This document shows, piece after piece, positions 52,422 through 64,000 of a stretch of DNA of 64,000 bases. Every line of letters starts with the position of its first letter. Positions within the stretch are counted from its first letter, which is position 1. Source of the stretch: Tribonema minus (Eukaryota; Sar; Xanthophyceae; Tribonematales; Tribonemataceae). The translations under genes and the position numbers were made by a program. The notes under the pieces are model-generated. The model was not told the DNA's origin and searched no databases. It saw nothing but the letters and a program-made list of their open reading frames with translations. The DNA lies in assembly GCA_017506865.1 (NCBI GenBank), contig JAFCMP010000542.1:558001-622000 (forward strand), in the 5' to 3' direction.

Positions 52422-55400
52422 TCACTGCGTATACCTTGCCGTTGCTTTGTGCTGCAACAGTGGAGTGGCTTCAAGGTTGCTGACGGTACTGTTCTTGGCG
52501 TCGGTAGGTGCCCCACACACATAGCTTCCAAGCTTTCCCAGTAGATGCAGAGGTTGCACCCGAGCCCTTTTAAGTGCGGCTGCAACAACACATTGCGCAA
52601 CACATTGCGCACAGAGAGAGACAAGGAGCATGAGGTGCGGCACCGTGACTGATATGCTGATGATGCCTTGCCGCCTCTGTCAATGTACAGCAGTGTACCC
52701 AACCTGTTTCACTAGCACACAATTTCGAAGAGCACTTCAGGCTCATGCCTTACACACAGTTACAGGGGTTCCTGGCTGCAATTGCAACATGTCACATAAC
52801 GCTTCAGTGTGCACTCAATGCACCATGTCAAGCGTGTACTTAGTTCAGCAGACATGTGTGCAGAAGCATGTACATGTCAACTTACATGGGTTTGCCTCCC
52901 AAAAGTCTCGCTGAACAAACCATCAGCTGCTTTCTTTCGTTAATACATAGAACCAAGGTCAGGGCCCCGGTGAGGCTTTAGCTGGCTTGGAGCCATCGCG
53001 CGATAAAAGTGCAGTTGCCGAACAAGTTACTACTTTTAGTATGTACTTCGTCTCAAGCCACTTGAAGCTTTGGCATTGCTACAGTATACGCTGCACGCAC
53101 CCTGTGTATGCCTCACCTGCCTCGTCTTGATGACGCAGCTCCTGCACTAACGCCAGGAGAGGTGCCGTCACCGCATGTGGCAAGCCACACAGGCATTCTG
53201 TCTCGCCATTGAGGAGCCGAAAGCGCTCATAGGTGCCGAAACCGTGATACGGCAGGTATACGCTGTAAAACATGTCAAGCTGAGTTGGCAGCTGGGTCAC
53301 TGTCCCCTTTATGTCAGGACACAGGCGCCTGAAGACGTCCTGGGCGAAGTATGGCACATGCCAAATGAGCAGTTTCACCGGGACTGCAATACAAGCAGCG
53401 CCCACAGCAGCAGACACCAGAGGTTGTTCTTAGCATTGTGAACCTGATGGTACTTGCAACAAGGATAAGTAAATATCAGGGCGCCGACTTATCCCCCCAA
53501 AGAGTGGCCGCTGGGTGTCAGGTACAGAATGTAAAGTTTGGACCAAGAGTCGCGCATCTGATTGTGACGCTGCAGCAGCACTCAAAGAATGAGTGTGCAC
53601 TTCGCATATTACACGCAACACAACCATCAAAGTCAGGCCAAGCCTTGAAAGCTTGATGAAATGGCCGAGTTGAAATCATGATGTGCACAGGACCAAAAGT
53701 ACTTAAAAGTACTTGAATTCTGATGACGAATGATGACGTTTTCTTGTTAACAGCCAAGCACGCGACCCACTTGTGTTGTGAACAGCAAGCACCGATGTTC
53801 AAACTCATTACCCCTGTCTTAACTAAAGCCCTTGTCCAAATAGGGCAAACATGACAAGGTCAGTCCAAACTGCTGGTGAAAGTGAGTTTGAGTTCTTAGG
53901 AACCAAATCATATACGTATCTGGTGAAACTGTTGTGGCGCTCAGAAACTAGCTTTTTAACTTTTACATGAGCATGTGCATGTGATACCCCACATACAATT
54001 CTGCCAGCCCTCAAACTGGTCCGGCTCAACCAGTCACACTCAAACGCCACGGAAGTGACACAGTGACAAGTAAATGCGCCCTCACGTACACATCGGCTCC
54101 ACCCGGTGGCCATACATTGAGAGCGTGTTACAGTAGTTTGCAAAATGGCTGACTCACCAAAGTTTGGCAGGTCTTGAAGTTTGCAGACCTACACAAAGTC
54201 TGGTGGCAAAGCATGCCAGCGCTCAGCTGGTGCCTGCGTGTGCTCCTAGTTGATGACAGAGCACTTGGATTGTTCAAAGTTTAATGGTAGACCCATTAAA
54301 TCAATCATTCAATATTGCTCGCAGACTGTCCATCACAGAGCAACTTGACTTCAGCATGGTTCAGCGGCCCCCCAATGGGCTGGGGTTAAGTTGCAGTCCG
54401 GAGCATGCCAGCCAAACTCTCAGCTAGATTGGTATAAACTCAACCAAATATGATGGCAAGATCAGAAGGTGGTAATTCAAAGAATAATTTGCCCACAACT
54501 TGAATGTCCTTGAGATAGGACAGGGTTAGAATCAAGGTTAGGGTCAGGCTACTGTTGGATGTTGGATAGCTGCTGCAGGTGACAAATACCTGCCCAAGGG
54601 CAAGGATGGCGCCAATTCAAACCCAAGACTTGGCGCAACAGAGCAGCCTCTAGCCACATGGGAGTTCAACGACAGCAGCAGAGCAACATGCATGTGCTCG
54701 ATGACGACGTGATCATCACTACGAGGCCATCTCTAGGTGCGGCCTCTCATCAGATTCTGAAGCCGGTATCTTTATAATCATATTAGTAGCCCTTTGGTGG
54801 CAGCCTCTTCACTCAAGGATGAGAAGCCTTAGAGCGTCTCCACCGGTGCCTTTCTTATGCGGCTAGGCCAACGCTTGAAACTCAAGAGTTGCTGTTGGGC
54901 GGCGTCGCCCCGCACCGGCAGCAACCTCAGGCGGCTAGAGAGGTCATACCTGCTCGACAATCTAGCCGTCCAAGATAGGAGGCGAGATTGGAGGCGAGTA
55001 TAGCTCGCATATGGGATGCGGCAGTCAATGACGCATGGCTTTTGCATATCACCGCCAGGCATTGCACATCGAATACCACGCAACCTAGAGCTTGTGCATA
55101 CAGCTTATCATAGCCATGTACATCATTCGATAACAAAACAAAAGCGTCATCGCAGCACACAGCGCGCGTGCGCGTTGGCAGCTGCAGTAGCTAACACCAT
55201 GAGTGTGCTTGCACCTGTTTTCATGCAAGCAACGTGCATGCTTCAAGACTTCATGGTGCGTGCGCTGCACGCAGCAAAGCAGCTGCACAGCGCAAGCGCA
55301 ATGACGCCAGCTGGTGATGGATTTTACGAAAGGGTTGCAAATGAGCCAGGCTTGATGCTGCCGGTGTGCGGCGATACTCGGCCAGCAAGTTTTTGGTTGG

Positions 55401-55737
55401 GCACGTCAATTAAGTGGCTAGCCATTGACTGCCACGAGCCGCTGTTGGACGGCCAAGAAGAAGGCACCGGTGGAGATGCTCTTAGGGTCCAATGATACCG
55501 CATGAGTGGTAAATAATTGACACTATGGTACAGTTTGCATTTTGACGTACCGTGCTGGAGCATAGCAGCATCTTCATCTGCGTCGTTCAGACAGGACTGC
55601 AGCCACCCAAGCAGCTCCATGTCCGATTTCAGCTCATACCGCTGCTGCTCGGTCTTGCTTGATTCAGAGATGGCAACGCTGGCAGCCTTCACCAAGTCAT
55701 TCCGAAGTTCCCGTAGCCACAGCGGGCGGCCAGTCTC
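52422..55737 (-). CDS. unrecognised three-exon gene (5' incomplete)
   Basis: Exons in transcription order: 55737-55551 (acceptor GCTCAG; donor CACG|GTACGTC), 53383-53117 (acceptor ATTGCAG; donor GGCAG|GTGAGG) and 52579-52422 (acceptor GTTGCAG; stop TGA). Phases agree at both joins, giving 203 residues. The first exon is charged and helical (LRNDLVKAASVAISESSKTE, ELLGWLQSCLNDADED). The second is well structured in appearance (LIWHVPYFAQDVFRRLCPDI, LDMFYSVYLPYHGFGTYERF, ETECLCGLPHAVTAP). The last is short and polar. No start codon is visible in frame before 55737. I do not recognise a family. Confidence 0.4.
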
Positions 55738-57030
55738 CTGAGCACGTGCAACGGGAGCTCTGGACTAGGCTCGCCCAGGCTTTCGCTGCTCATGCTGCTG
55801 CTGCTGCTGTTGCTACCACAGTGTAACAGTGCTGCCGCCCGAGCAGCGGTGCTCTCTTGCAGCACCACACCGCTCCGTGTGTCTGATTGTCGTCTGCCCT
55901 TAGTCCTTGTCTGCTCTGAGTCTGCCCTTAGTCCTTACTCCTTGCTCCTGGGTAGTCCTGCTCTCGTAAAGAGTGCATTTATTCCGATGTCGCACTAACC
56001 CTAGGCCCAACGAAGGGTTACCCTAAGCAGCATCAGCAAAGCTTCATGACATCCTGCAGATGCTGCTTTACGGCACTCTTTCTGGTCAAACTGACATGTC
56101 GTTGACCCCTTTGTCGCGAGGCAGCTCAATCCCTAGAATTCAGCTGTATTGGACACGGCAACCTGGGGGTCTGCATCGTGGCACTAAATTAGTTTTCATG
56201 CACACATAGCAGGTAGTAGTGGCATCCAGCTAGCGGCCACTGTGTAAGGTATATACGCATGTATATATGCAGTGCATATGCACCGCCAGCAACAGAAGCC
56301 GGCAGCAGCGCACTCAGGCTGGCAGTTAGAGTAGCTGGCAGCTGCACGCAGACTCTGAGGGGCACGTGCGACATCCGATTCAGAAGTCGCCGAGACCTCC
56401 CCCACACGGCCAGAAATTAAGCAGCACCGCAGGCAGCAAGCGCCTGGCAGTCCCAAGCTATACGTTGTGTGTGTTCAGCAAACCCTTGCGGAATTTGAGT
56501 GAATTCGCAGCAACAGCAACAAGAGCATAAGAACTTCGAATAAATTCCTGGGTCGTAGACCCAGGTCTCCGTCGAGATTTCTTACGGTGGTGTGAAGATC
56601 ACGTTTGGTGCCAATCTCGCGACGCAGGCCGAGAGGCGCTAGCGGCTGAGGCTCGGACGAGAGCCTAGGGGACTCGCGAAGTTAATCTGGGGTCGCCGCC
56701 GTCTGCGGCCGCTGCGTGCCTCGGCACGAGGGAGAAGAGCCGAATGTTCTAGGCGGGCAATTAGGCCACGTGGCGTTTTTATTGACACGTGGATGGGCTC
56801 AGAGAGCTTTCACTACGCAGATTCACTGGGTGACGCGTGTTTTGACACGTGTCAAACGCTCGGGGCAGCACCTCGCCCAGCGGAGGCTGGCAGTGCCTTG
56901 CAGTCACCGTCATGCAGCGCCCACGGTGTGCAGCAGAGCAGGAAGCAACGCAAGCAGGCTAAGCGAATTTGGTGGTAACAGCGATCACCTGCACTTTAGA
57001 GGAAGGAAAGCACGGTACCTGTGACCTCCG
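55738..57030. other. spacer with hairpin and CTG run
   Basis: Contains a CTG run at 55792-55811, a short CCCTAGG/CCCTAA bit near 55995, and an 8-bp-stem hairpin CCTGGGTCGTAGACCCAGG at 56547-56565 whose relative lies at about 58218-58245. Possible upstream exons of the minus-strand gene could lie here but none is convincing. Confidence 0.4.
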
Positions 57031-57039
57031 TGCAGCAAG

Positions 57040-59190
57040 CGCCTGTTGGCGCCCAGGATTGCCATGGCTATTCTGCTGCAGTGCATACGGATGACAGAGC
57101 TCGGAGCTTAAGCGCGTTTGTGGAAAGCAGCAGCGCGAGCTCAGGTGCTGAGGGTTGGCGCGCGCTTAACGGGTTGTTGGGACCAGCCATGCCAGAAGCA
57201 AATACCAGCAGCGTCGGGAGCAGCATGAGCAGCACCGACAGCACCACCAACAGCAGCAGCAGCACCAGCAGCAGCACAGCCATAACTTCGTACACAGGCA
57301 GATCCTGGGGCCTGATGGCGCTCAGGATTGCTACATGCACTCCTCGGGAGTGTTGTTGCTCACATGCAGACGACGGAGCTTGTGGCTGGATCGCGGTCGT
57401 GGCATCGACGCCAGCAGCTGCAGCAGCGCTGGCAGCTCAGGATGGACCAATGAGCTGGAGCGTGCTTGGAGTGTCGGCAGCGGCATGCAGAGGCACCATC
57501 CTGTTGGCGCCCAGGATTGCTACTCCACTCCGGAACCCTTGGAGTGTTGCCCAGATGGAGGACAGAGCAAGTGGCCGGTGCGCGCTTGTGGGATTGCTGC
57601 TAGCAACAGCATTGCTCAGGACGACGCTAGGGATTGGAGCGCGCTTGTGGACTCGTTGGCAGCAGCAGCACCAGCAGCAGCAGGACCTGCATTCGTTGCG
57701 CACCTGCAGCAGAGGCACTTTCTTGGGGCCTATAGATGAATGCCGCCCATGATTGCTACAACCACTCCTTTGGAGTGTTGCCCGTATGAGGATGCAAGGG
57801 GGGGCTGGAGTGCGTTAAGCCTGCGCGCTAGCGGCAGCAGCAGCTTTGCCAGACCTAACCGTGACAGCACCATATTGTGGGGCTTGCTGCAATCACAATG
57901 GCGCTGAAGTGTCGCCCGCGAGCTGAGGGCGTACATGTGTTGTGGAGCGTGATTACAGTGAAGCGGTTGCTGGGACTTCCTCAACAGTTACTGCAGTAGG
58001 GGGAGGGTGTGTAGTCGTCGTAGTGGTAGCTGTAGTTGCGTAGGAATGGGATGCGCTTTGGCACACCCTGTGCCCCAGCTGCTCTGGGAGCAGTCGCTAA
58101 TGTTATTGTGTTTATATTGCATATGCTCTGCATCACACACTTTCTAACATACGCGCCTCACAGTCAAGCGCTGTGAATGTATAGCAGCGCGTTGCTCAGG
58201 CGCACACAATCCCGGGTTGGGTCTGGTCTACGACCCAGGACTCCGGCAGCGCAGCTGCTTTCAAGTGTTCTTCTATTAATTGCTGAGCATACTCAAAGCT
58301 TGTACACAGCCGCGCAACTTCCAATGCAGCGCTCTTTGACTCGAACACGTAAATATATATATATCATACACATATCACGCCACCTCATAGTATCTTCAAG
58401 GTTTGACACACTGCGATAGTCACTTTGGCAAGGTACAACGCACCGTTGCTTGTCATACCAATTGCTCTTTGAGCTGATCCGTGGCTGAAGCAGAAGGAGT
58501 GGGGCTCATGCAGCTGTGCGCAGCTGCTGCAGACTACGCCTGCTCGGCCGTCGCCAGGGCTCGTGCCTTCTCCGCCATGTGCCGACCAACCTGCGCTTGA
58601 AGTTCGCCACCAAGGACACTATCCCGGGGCTTCACGGCACCCTGGATTTTTGACCCTACTCCTATGGAGTGTTGTTCGTGTGGCGGCAAACCGCAGCTTC
58701 TGCTGGCACCTCTGGCCCCGACTGCTGCATCGGCGACTGTGGACAGCGGACCTGCGCTGCCTCCACCAGCACTTGCCGCCGTACACCGCATTTGCTGCCC
58801 CAGCACCTCACATCTGGACACTAACTTGGGACCTAGCGGTACCCTTGATTGTTGTTACACACACTCTTTCAGAGTCTTGTCCGTGGGGAGGGTCAGCGAT
58901 GCGGCGACGGCGCAAGCAGGTGGCGGCTTCGCCTGCTTGGTGGCCTACGCCGACGCAGCGACCGAGTGTCAAGCCTGCTGCCTGCTGCGCCAAGATCATC
59001 AACGCGAACACCAACACCTACAACCACACCGTCGAAGACTGGAGCCTATCCGCCGCCGTCCCTGCCGCCGGCGATGGCGCACGCCTTCAATCCACAACCG
59101 ACACAAGGACACTATCTTGGGGCCTCGCGGCACCCTTGATTGTTAGTCATACAACTCTGCGGAGTGTTGTCCAAGGCATGTGGTTAGAGA
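57040..59190 (+). repeat. degenerate repeat array with conserved small hairpin
   Basis: Seven recognisable units. Each has a block like CTTGGGGCCT, then GGCGCCCAGGATTGCTAC, then a 5-6 bp hairpin, then GTTGCCCGT. Hairpins: 57338-57352 (CACTCC/GGAGTG), 57526-57546, 57763-57777 (CACTCC-TTT-GGAGTG), 58658-58670, 58863-58875 (ACTCT-TTC-AGAGT), 59154-59165 (ACTCT-GC-GGAGT); the unit at about 57050 is diverged. Spacing is 188-291 bases inside two clusters, with a gap at 57.8-58.6 kb. Spacings are often not multiples of three, which argues against one conserved coding frame. Confidence 0.7.
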
Positions 59191-59379
59191 GCGGCGCCTG
59201 TGCGCGGCAACGGGGCAGGCGGCGGCAGCTGCGTGGCGGGAGCGGCGCGGAGGAGCAGGAGCAGGAGCAGCAGGAGGAAGGAGTTCGCAGCAGGGGTTCC
59301 AGTGTGCGGCCGGGGACACCGGGGGGGGTAACACTAGCAAATACAAGGGCGGGTTTTAGTAGATATGCTTGCTTGAGTG

Positions 59380-59810
59380 ACAGCATCAGCCTTTGCAGCA
59401 CCAGTGCCTGGCACTTAGTGATCCATGACCATTGTCCTCAGTTCTGGGCGCTGCCACCAGTAGCCCAGGCCTGCACAAAGCTGTTCACGGTTAGGACCAT
59501 TTTGGCAGAGACATGGGAGGCCTCAAAGTGGGTCTGGTCGTGTACAGGCAGTAGCTTAGGCACTTTGGTGCAGCATGATAGTGGGGACCGATCGGGGGTT
59601 TGGGTGGGGTTTGTTGGGGTTGGGTCGGACTCTTCGTAGCAACAGCATTGATACCCTTAGCACCAGTGCCTGGCGCGCAGTGATCATTTTGCATAGAGGC
59701 GTGATTCAGACGTGTCAGCATGGTCCTCAGTTCTGGGCGCTGTCAAAGGCGACCCAGGCCTGTATAAATCTTTTTCAAGACGAGACAAGTGTGCCTCACG
59801 GCTGGGCAAC
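59380..59810 (+). repeat. tandem pair of about 160-base repeats
   Basis: 59390-59475 and 59655-59765 share GCACCAGTGCCTGGC, GTCCTCAGTTCTGGGCGCTG and CCCAGGCCTG in the same order. G-rich GGGTTTGG/TTGGGG runs lie between and after them. Confidence 0.7.
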
Positions 59811-60619
59811 CCTAAGTAGGGTTTGGTTGTGGGGTGTTGGTGGTAGTGTGAAGAGGGGGAAGCCTGTTTGCGTTTGAATCTCTCTTCGGAGAAGGAATGT
59901 TGCATTGAGTGCACATCCAAAGAGAGGCCTTTTCGCGCCCCTTGCGAAGCGAAATTAAACAAAGTACAACGCTGTTTCAGCAATTGACGGGGCTTCTGTC
60001 ACATGCAGCCTGCCAGTGCCACTGGCACTGTAGGCAGCACCATATTTGTTCGTGCAGGGCTATTTGTAATATCGTTCATTAGCAAATGGTTAGTAGTGTG
60101 GGTTTAGCCCCAGGGGAAAACCAGGAGAAGGGGGGGGGGGGCGGGGAAAAAGGGAAAAAAAACAAGATTTCTTCGCCGCGTGCCGCGTGCAACGTGACTT
60201 CACTGGCAGGCTGCCAATGAAGTTCATAAATAAATGTGCATGCCTGCAGACCATGGTGTGTAGAGTCATTTATCAACAAGTGTGCAGTGCGCATGTGGCA
60301 GGCGCTGGCAGCCTGAGTGGAAAGGCACAGCTGCAGGATGTGTGCAAAAGCAGCGCCAATTGCGTCACGGTGTAATGAATTGCGAAACATTTTCCGCAAT
60401 ATCATTGAGTGTTAAGCTAAAGCAGTGCGATAGGTATTGGTATGCAGAACCTGTGCATCTAAAGTCTGTGTTCCATCATTTTCCTCAGGAAAGAAACAGT
60501 TTCTGAACCCTGCTCGGAGGGGTCGACCCCCATGGGCAGGATCCACATCCTCCGGAGATGAATTTGGAGTAGCACGACATAGAGCAGCATCCGCCGTATT
60601 CACCTCGTATCGCGCAGTC
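59811..60619. other. spacer before the calpain gene
   Basis: A poly-G/poly-A stretch lies at 60127-60160. The final 150 bases are probably 5' untranslated and promoter sequence of the calpain gene. No other gene recognised. Confidence 0.4.
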
Positions 60620-63239
60620 ATGGGGCTTTCGTCGCTTCTCAAGGACGCCAAAGAACTGGCCAAGGTGGCCAAGGACGTGTACCATGAGGCTGTAGCTGAC
60701 AACAACACTGTTGGACACAACGATTCCGATGCCGAGCCGGATGCAGAGGCAGACACCGACGCCGCGGAGCCAGTGCCCCCCGTGCTGCTGGCTACGGCTG
60801 ATCTGGACAAGTGCATCGCCACATGGTGAGCACCCACTTGACGCTTTCAAGTTGGTGACGAAAATGTAATGTGAATGGTGTCGCATGCAATTACAGCAAC
60901 GTTGGTTAACCGCGGATGCGGTTCGCTGGTAGGTAGCCCGCATAAGTCAGTGAGCGGAAACAATGGCCTGTGAAAACAATGGCTGTGTAGCCATCCATGT
61001 TTTCATATCTTCTTGAGTTTATGACATGGGTAGGTAGACTGATGTCGACACTGATTAGATCCGCACTGACTTCGGAAGCTAGCTGCCATATCGTTGGCGC
61101 GGGAAGAAAACACACGTGGAGCGCAAATGCTGGGCTGTGGTGCAGCGCAGGGAAGTTCAGCTCCAAGCTGAAGTTTGAAGTGCTCAGTCCTCACCAACTT
61201 CAACAGTGCTACTTCCACCTGACAACCTCAACATCATGTTGATGTCAGCCTGCTGAGCAGTTGCGTCATGCACTACTGTTGTGATTTCTTGGTGCAGCCT
61301 GTCGAAGTTCAACAAGATCGTCGCCAAGTGCCGAAGCGCAGGCACAAAGTTCACAGACGCCGACTTTCCCGTCACCACCAAGCCGACCAAGTGCCTGTAC
61401 AAAATTCGCCACCGTCCGAGCGAAAAGTTCCCGGCGCCATCAATGTGGAAGCGCGTCAGCGAGATCAGTGAGCGTCCGCAGATGTTTGTTGATGGAGTCC
61501 ACGCAGGCGACATCAAGCAGGGCTATTTAGGTAAATACGGCCGTAACGAAAATGACTGAGGGCATAAGATTGATGACATGTCAGTAAATTGACATGATGC
61601 CTTGAAGTCCCCATCTGCACTAACCCTTCGGCTAGTCGCCTGTAGATGATTTCAACAAACTTTGAAACTGACAGGTTCATGATGCCATGATGGCTAGTGG
61701 CTGCAGTTGCGGCGTAAGACCAGCCGTACATTGCATACATCATGATAACTTTGAAATTAGATGCCAATTGGCGTATATACATGTAATATCTGGACATGAT
61801 GCTCAACCAAGGTATATGGGGATGGTGCATGCCGGCACTGCACAGATGTGCCAGCATACATGCCGCTGCGCATGGCATTATGAGTGCACTCCCTGCAGGC
61901 ACAGCTCTTCCTCCTTTCGGCTGCTCTGCTTTTTGGGCGACTTGTCCTGATTGTGACAGGCTTATCAGCACGCAGGTGAAGAGTAATGAAATTATCAACT
62001 GCCGCACACAGAGCAATTGCTCACTTGTTTGTGTGGCTTTCTTCGGGCCGGAACCTCAATGCTTGTGCAAGTCAATAAGTGCAAGAACCTCAGGGCTGCA
62101 GGACATGCTGCTGGCAGGATGCTTGCCAGTGATGTCGGCTTATACAAGCTGTAAATGTACACCATACAATAAGGTTAAATTATATACGCCGTGTTGTAGT
62201 ATTATGTGTACGTACTTTTGAGTCTTCAGTGATGGTTGCACCTAAGGCGCCGGTGGCAAGTGCTCTCAGAGGCTATGGTATACCTTCAATCCACTCACTT
62301 GGAAGTACTCCACGCGTAAGTTGACAGCTGATGGCAACACATTTGGGTACGCCACATGCCACAGAACTCTCAAGTGCTATCACAATTCAGGCTGGTCTTG
62401 TAACTGACAGTGTGCTGACTCAGATCGGATGCTCTGAGTGAGCTGGTGCACATAGCTCAGGCGCTGCGTCATGATTCATGATCTATTACAACTAAAAGTT
62501 TCATAGCTGTGTATGATAGTGATTACAGACATTGTGTTGGAACGCCAGTCCCATGACAGATGAGCAACTGCTGATGTGAGGTCGGGTGCAAGTCATTACG
62601 TCCGTGCCATCTTGCCGTTGCCAGTGGCGGCGCTTGGAGTTGGCTGGCACTTTCCGTGGTGGCTGATTCCTTATTGACCTCTGGGTGACGAGCAGCACAG
62701 AGGTGCAAGTTCATCAGGTGACATGTGCAGACACGGCTTGATGCTGACTCATGATCTTCGAGTTCAACAATCTGCAGAATTTGAACTTTGAGATCATGAG
62801 TCAGCATCAAGCCGCAATGTGGTCGGGCACCATTGTGACATGCATACTGCATACTGAAACAACCAGCGGTTCTGTATATTGGCGCATATGGAATCCGTGG
62901 AGAATGACGTTTGCCGCCAGCAGGTCAGACAACAACTTTGCTCCTTTCAATGGCTGCTGAAGCCCATGCTTGGTGCGCACAACCGCCGCTGATCCCCATG
63001 TTGTCAACCCCGCCAACTTCATTGTGGCAGGCTCATGCTACTTCCTCGGCGCGCTGGCTGCCATTGCGGCGCACAAAGAGCATCTGGAGAGCCTTATAAT
63101 TGCGCACGTCTTCGAGGTTGGCATCGTGGCTCTCCGCTTCTTCAAGAATAACAAGTGGCAATCTTTGATCATCGATGACTACATTGGTCTCAAGAGCGAC
63201 AACACGATCCACTTTGCGAGCTGCAATGACCCTGATGAG
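60620..63239 (+). CDS. calpain-type cysteine protease (3' partial)
   Basis: Family C2 protease. Three exons seen: 60620-60825, 61298-61530, 63031-63239, in frame, 216 residues, then a donor (GATGAG|GTATGT) leading out of the recognised part. The N-terminus is an acidic linker (SDAEPDAEADTDAAEP). The start of the protease core follows: FTDADFPV, SMWKRVSEI, PQMFVDG, DIKQGYLG, then SCYFLGALAAIA with the catalytic Cys, and RFFKNNKWQSLIIDDYI. In most calpains the nucleophile sits in GDCWFL; here it is GSCYFL. The Cys codon is three bases after the 'GS' junction made by splicing. The catalytic His and Asn would lie beyond the window. An in-frame ATG exists further upstream (60437), but 60620 gives the more natural N-terminus. 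Confidence 0.85.
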
Positions 63240-64000
63240 GTATGTGGTGCCATGAAGTGATTACTGAAGCGATTACTGCATAGGGAGGCAGGTTTCTGAC
63301 CTAGACGCAGCCTCAGCGTATTGTAATTCCTACAAGCGACGAACAGCTGCAACGTGAGAGTAGTGCACGCCATGCGCAATGCGTAGTTGAGAGCCCTTGG
63401 TCTTGAACCACAACTGAGTATTAATAAATGGCATCCCACATCTAGTCTACTGCAATATTCACATTGCATGAGTGCATGCTGTCTTGCGAAGCCTACGGAC
63501 CTGTGCACCCTGACATGGGCGATTTTGCGTGTTCATGGAATGCAAAGGCACCCGGGTGAATGCAGTTGGTTGATGGACAGCACACATCTGCCAACCCACT
63601 GGAGAGCATTAGGCCTGACCAGCAGTTGCTTGCACGCCATGGTCCACATGCTCTCGCCATGCTTACAAGACCAGCTGCCACGTTTACCCATATAGCATTG
63701 TATGGCTGCCGCAGCGTTCAGTGCTGGCTTCAGGACATAGCCCACCACCGCAGAGCGGAAGCACATTATGAGTCCACCATACTCTGAACCACATATGTTG
63801 GGATTTTTGCGCCCTAAGTGAGAATCAACACTGTAGAAGTTACTCTTGTATGCACGTTCCCCCATTCTCATAGGGCCCTAGACTATGGGTCCGTGAGTCC
63901 ACATGTACCTGCCAGTGTGCTTCATCGTGCATAAATGAACACAAAGAATACCCTGTGTGCGCTTCAATTGGCTGTGGTGGCATATGCATAGACATAGAAG
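63240..64000. other. calpain intron or downstream sequence to the window edge
   Basis: I could not find the next calpain exon (expected to begin with a WPALLEKA-like stretch) in this segment, so it is probably intron 3. No other gene recognised. Confidence 0.4.

Noticed and set aside
55016-55495. 159-codon plus-strand frame
   Set aside because: It lies in an intron of the minus-strand gene, has no recognisable domain and no supporting splice signals; chance cannot be excluded.
57021-57752. 243-codon plus-strand frame
   Set aside because: It lies in the hairpin repeat array. The repeated blocks occur in different frames and the product is low-complexity, so I do not call a protein. The 358-codon frame at 58563-59639 is rejected for the same reason.

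Overview
This window is nuclear DNA of a eukaryote, most likely a chlorophyte green alga. Genes are broken by many GT-AG introns with pyrimidine-rich '...gcag' acceptors. Coding exons are GC-rich, while introns carry CAG/CTG runs, poly-C runs and short TTAGGG-like tracts. A TGTAA poly(A)-type signal lies 87 bases after one stop codon. The recognisable proteins are eukaryotic (EMC6, calpain) or plastid-type (DUF1499 with a lumen-type leader). I cannot name the genus.

Layout. 0.4-6.6 kb (+): a multi-exon family-2 glycosyltransferase of the cellulose synthase (BcsA/CesA) type, missing only its 5' end. 7-27 kb: a repeat-rich, gene-poor stretch. It holds three loci (8.85-12.1, 14.07-17.46 and 25.1-26.5 kb) where copies of one unrecognised protein family, marked by a C-terminal 'YWG ... 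RLRV ... DR..H' signature, lie as head-on inverted pairs. One pair sits inside an element with about 45-bp terminal inverted repeats. 27.4-33 kb (-): a tandem duplication of about 3.1 kb carrying two copies of a coiled-coil plus Gly/Ala/Ser-rich protein gene, with a rearranged third fragment. 34.1-36.2 kb: two copies of a 1-kb repeat whose third copy is inverted at 19.2-20.2 kb.

37.4-49.6 kb is the gene-rich part. It has UDP-glucose 4-epimerase (-, 7 exons, with a 43-bp palindromic minisatellite in intron 1 and a possible nested ORF in intron 2), a divergently transcribed DUF1499 lumen protein (+, 3 exons), and EMC6 (+, 4 exons). 49.8-51.7 kb (-): a decayed non-LTR retrotransposon 3' part, with a 5'-truncated copy at 21.9 kb. 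52.4-55.7 kb (-): a gene I do not recognise, with three phase-compatible exons. 57.0-59.2 kb: a degenerate repeat array whose units keep a small hairpin, with one compensatory change. 60.6 kb to the end (+): the first three exons of a calpain-type cysteine protease, which runs out of the window.

The identified genes are unrelated housekeeping, cell-wall and plastid functions and form no pathway. UDP-glucose 4-epimerase and the glycosyltransferase both handle nucleotide sugars, but they lie 30 kb apart and nothing here links them. The most unusual material is the recurrent inverted-pair gene family. All exon joins were made by hand from splice signals and reading phase.
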